Origin: Candidatus Campbellbacteria bacterium CG10_big_fil_rev_8_21_14_0_10_35_52
Lineage (GTDB): Bacteria > Patescibacteriota > Minisyncoccia > Phycocordibacterales > UBA2163
Reading direction: 5' to 3'
Assembly (NCBI GenBank): GCA_002778715.1
Contig: PFAA01000032.1
Location: forward strand, 1-5,115
DNA length: 5,115 bases
Shown: in pieces, positions 3,485-5,115 of the stretch
Position numbering within the stretch: position 1 is the first letter of the stretch
How the letters are laid out: each line of letters opens with the position of its first letter
Made by a program: the position numbers and the translations under genes
The notes under the pieces: model-generated
Databases searched by the model: none
Told to the model about the DNA's origin: nothing
Seen by the model: only the letters and a program-made list of their open reading frames with translations

Positions 3485-5113
3485 ATGAATAACGACACAC
3501 AAAATATCTCGCAAAAATTCTTTTTGTATGCCCGCAAGTCCACTGATGTGGAAGATAAACAAGTGCGTTCTATCGAAGACCAGATTGCAGAATTGCGCGC
3601 TTTTGCGAAACAGGAAAATCTCAACATTGTTGATGAATTGGTGGAAAAACAATCGGCCAAAATTCCGGGTCGTCCTATTTTTAACGATATGCTCAATCGG
3701 ATAGAAAGCGGCGAAGCAAACGGAATTTTGGCCTGGCATCCAGATAGATTAGCGCGCAATTCTGTGGATGGCGGACGCGTTATTTATCTTTTGGATTGCG
3801 GGCATTTGGTGATGTTGAAATTTCCAACATTCTGGATGGAAAATACCTCGCAAGGGAAATTTATGCTCAACATCGCCTTTGGGCAAAGCAAATACTATGT
3901 GGATTCTCTTTCCGAAAATACAAAAAGAGGATTGCGCCAAAAAGTGAAACGCGGAGAATATCCAAGCCTTGCGCCGGTTGGCTATATCAATGACTCGCGT
4001 AATAAAACTGTTGTCGTGGATAAAAAGCAAGCTCCGGTTGTTCGCAAGGTTTTTGAGCTATATGCGCAAGGCGATCAGAGGTTGGAAGATATTGGCGAAT
4101 TTTTGGCGCAACACAAATTAGTTTCAAGAAGCGGAAAGAGAATCCACATCTCAAGAGCGACTTTTATCCTCTCCAATCCTTTCTACACCGGATTATTCCG
4201 CTATGCTGGCGAAATACACGAGGGTAAGCACGAGCCAATCATCGCAAAGAAACTTTTTGATAGAGTGCAGAAAGTTTTGAAGCAGAGAGGACGACCACGG
4301 CATAAATCCACCATTGAGCCGCAAGTATTTTGTGGACTGCTTCGTTGCGCCACTTGCGGCATGATGATTACCGGCGAATACAGGGTAAAGACACAAAAGA
4401 ACGGCACGCAACATTTCTACACTTATTATCACTGCACTAAAAAACGCAAAAACTTCAAATGTCCCGAATCTTGTATTCGCCAGGAAAAGTTAGATGAGCA
4501 AATTTCCTCTCTGCTTCAAAAAGTTTCTTTGCCTGCGGATTGGGCGGAAAAACTACAAGCAAGATTGGAAAAAGATAAATCAAAGTCCACCCAATCCGTT
4601 TCTGCTTTTGTTCAAACGAATCAAGAGAGAATCAAAATCATTGCTACTAAACTCCAGCGACTTCTTGATGGTTATTTGGAACAAGATATTGACCGAGAAG
4701 TTTACCGAACTGAAAAATCAAAACTCCTTTCCGAAAAGAAGTCGCTGGAAGAGCAAATGACCAACCTTGAACAAAAGCAGAACGGTTGGCTCGAACCGAT
4801 GAGAGAATGGATAAAAGTCGCTTCTTCTCTTGAGAAAACCGCAATGGATAGCAACCTTTTTCTAAAAAAGGTTGCTGCCGAACAAGTGTTCGGCTCGAAC
4901 CTCGTCTTGGCCAACCGCGAGGCGCGTCTCTGCGCGCCGATAAGTCCTGATTTCCCCCCACAAAACCAATGGGTGGCACTTCGTGCCGCCCACCGATTCG
5001 TCGGTCAAAAATCGGAAAGTCTAATCCTGGAGGCCTGGGCGGGAATTGAACCCGCGTATAGAGGTTTTGCAAACCGCTGCCTTACCACTTGGCTACCAGG
5101 CCTTATTGATTGA
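3485..5113 (+). CDS. Large serine recombinase (site-specific integrase)
   Basis: This 542-aa protein cuts and rejoins DNA through a covalent phosphoserine link. The N-terminal resolvase domain shows YARKSTD (15-21) with nucleophile S19, SIEDQ (29-33), and HPDRLARN (85-92) with active-site arginines R88 and R91. A recombinase domain follows (about 160-270, with APVGYIND and the SNPFYTG motif at 230-236). Then comes a zinc ribbon with C288, C291, C317 and C326, and a probable coiled coil (about 380-440) of the kind that controls synapsis in large serine integrases. Length is normal for the family. Residues 471-516 are encoded inside the right 138-bp inverted repeat. About the last 27 residues (from AWAGIEP) are the antisense translation of tRNA-Cys, so the natural C-terminus depends on where the gene inserted. 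The stop TGA lies 9 nt past the tRNA. No Shine-Dalgarno sequence precedes the ATG, but a strong promoter and structured leader do. No excisionase gene is visible. Confidence 0.93.
   Translation: MNNDTQNISQKFFLYARKSTDVEDKQVRSIEDQIAELRAFAKQENLNIVDELVEKQSAKIPGRPIFNDMLNRIESGEANGILAWHPDRLARNSVDGGRVIYLLDCGHLVMLKFPTFWMENTSQGKFMLNIAFGQSKYYVDSLSENTKRGLRQKVKRGEYPSLAPVGYINDSRNKTVVVDKKQAPVVRKVFELYAQGDQRLEDIGEFLAQHKLVSRSGKRIHISRATFILSNPFYTGLFRYAGEIHEGKHEPIIAKKLFDRVQKVLKQRGRPRHKSTIEPQVFCGLLRCATCGMMITGEYRVKTQKNGTQHFYTYYHCTKKRKNFKCPESCIRQEKLDEQISSLLQKVSLPADWAEKLQARLEKDKSKSTQSVSAFVQTNQERIKIIATKLQRLLDGYLEQDIDREVYRTEKSKLLSEKKSLEEQMTNLEQKQNGWLEPMREWIKVASSLEKTAMDSNLFLKKVAAEQVFGSNLVLANREARLCAPISPDFPPQNQWVALRAAHRFVGQKSESLILEAWAGIEPAYRGFANRCLTTWLPGLID
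4895..5032. repeat. Right copy of 138-bp inverted repeat, inside the recombinase gene
   Basis: This is the inverted partner of 3185-3322 (134 of 138 identical). It contains GGCGCG-TCTCTG-CGCGCC (4921-4938) and the GGGTGGCAC/GTGCCGCCC hairpin (4971-4991). It encodes recombinase residues 471-516 in frame, and its last five bases are the complement of the CTCCA end of tRNA-Cys. The repeat thus joins the end of the recombinase gene to the tRNA 3' end, as expected of an element terminus or attachment site. Confidence 0.92.
5028..5102 (-). tRNA. tRNA-Cys (GCA anticodon), with encoded CCA
   Basis: On the minus strand this folds as a complete tRNA. The acceptor stem GGCCTGG pairs with CCAGGCC, and the discriminator is U followed by an encoded CCA (5028-5030). 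The D arm is GCC/GGC, the anticodon loop TTGCAAA gives GCA (cysteine), and the T arm is GCGGG-TTCAATT-CCCGC. The variable loop is 5 nt. The anticodon stem GCGGT/ACCTC has a C-U mismatch at its second pair, which may be a real variant or a base error. The gene is transcribed toward the recombinase, with its 3' end at the inner end of the 138-bp repeat. tRNA 3' ends are classic integration targets, which fits its position here. Confidence 0.93.
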
Positions 5114-5115
5114 AA

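Noticed and set aside
4647..5072. Minus-strand reading frame of 141 codons opposite the recombinase
   Set aside because: It overlaps a clearly real recombinase gene, the repeat and part of the tRNA, and shows no recognisable motif.
1..5115. CRISPR array or toxin-antitoxin system
   Set aside because: There are no regularly spaced direct repeats, and no small gene pair with toxin or antitoxin motifs.

Overview
The window looks like a piece of a Patescibacteria (CPR, probably Parcubacteria-like) chromosome. This is inferred from gene style: a very short single-pass membrane protein with an acidic tail, genes that lack clear Shine-Dalgarno sequences, palindrome-rich intergenic DNA, a serine recombinase reading into a repeat and an antisense tRNA, and a tRNA gene with an encoded CCA end. 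TGA is used as a stop codon by two of the four genes, so this is the standard bacterial code and not the UGA-glycine code of Gracilibacteria/SR1. No database search was possible.

Layout. Positions 1-137 hold a TATAAT-like box and one arm of a 13-bp inverted repeat whose other arm covers an internal ATG of the first gene. Positions 138-503 encode a 121-aa membrane-anchored protein of unknown function. Next is a two-gene cassette: a PLP-dependent threonine-synthase-like enzyme (618-1760), overlapping by 4 nt an acyl-CoA-dehydrogenase-like flavoprotein (1757-2863). The cassette lies between two 48-bp inverted repeats that match at 47 of 48 positions (520-567 and 2879-2926). Positions 2864-3184 contain no convincing gene, but a dense set of GC-rich palindromes.

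The right third is a recombinase module: a 138-bp repeat (3185-3322), a good promoter (3348-3377), a leader that can fold as an H-type pseudoknot (3384-3465), and a large serine recombinase (3485-5113). A second, inverted copy of the 138-bp repeat (4895-5032) lies inside the 3' end of the recombinase gene. The repeat ends on the 3' CCA end of a tRNA-Cys gene on the minus strand (5028-5102), and the recombinase frame runs antisense through the whole tRNA.

Interpretation. The recombinase plausibly inserted at the 3' end of tRNA-Cys and carries its own terminal repeat as coding sequence. The PLP/flavoprotein pair looks like accessory cargo, bounded by a different repeat. The most unusual signals are the pseudoknot leader, the two nested sets of inverted repeats, and a flavoprotein that appears to lack both known positions of the acyl-CoA dehydrogenase catalytic glutamate.
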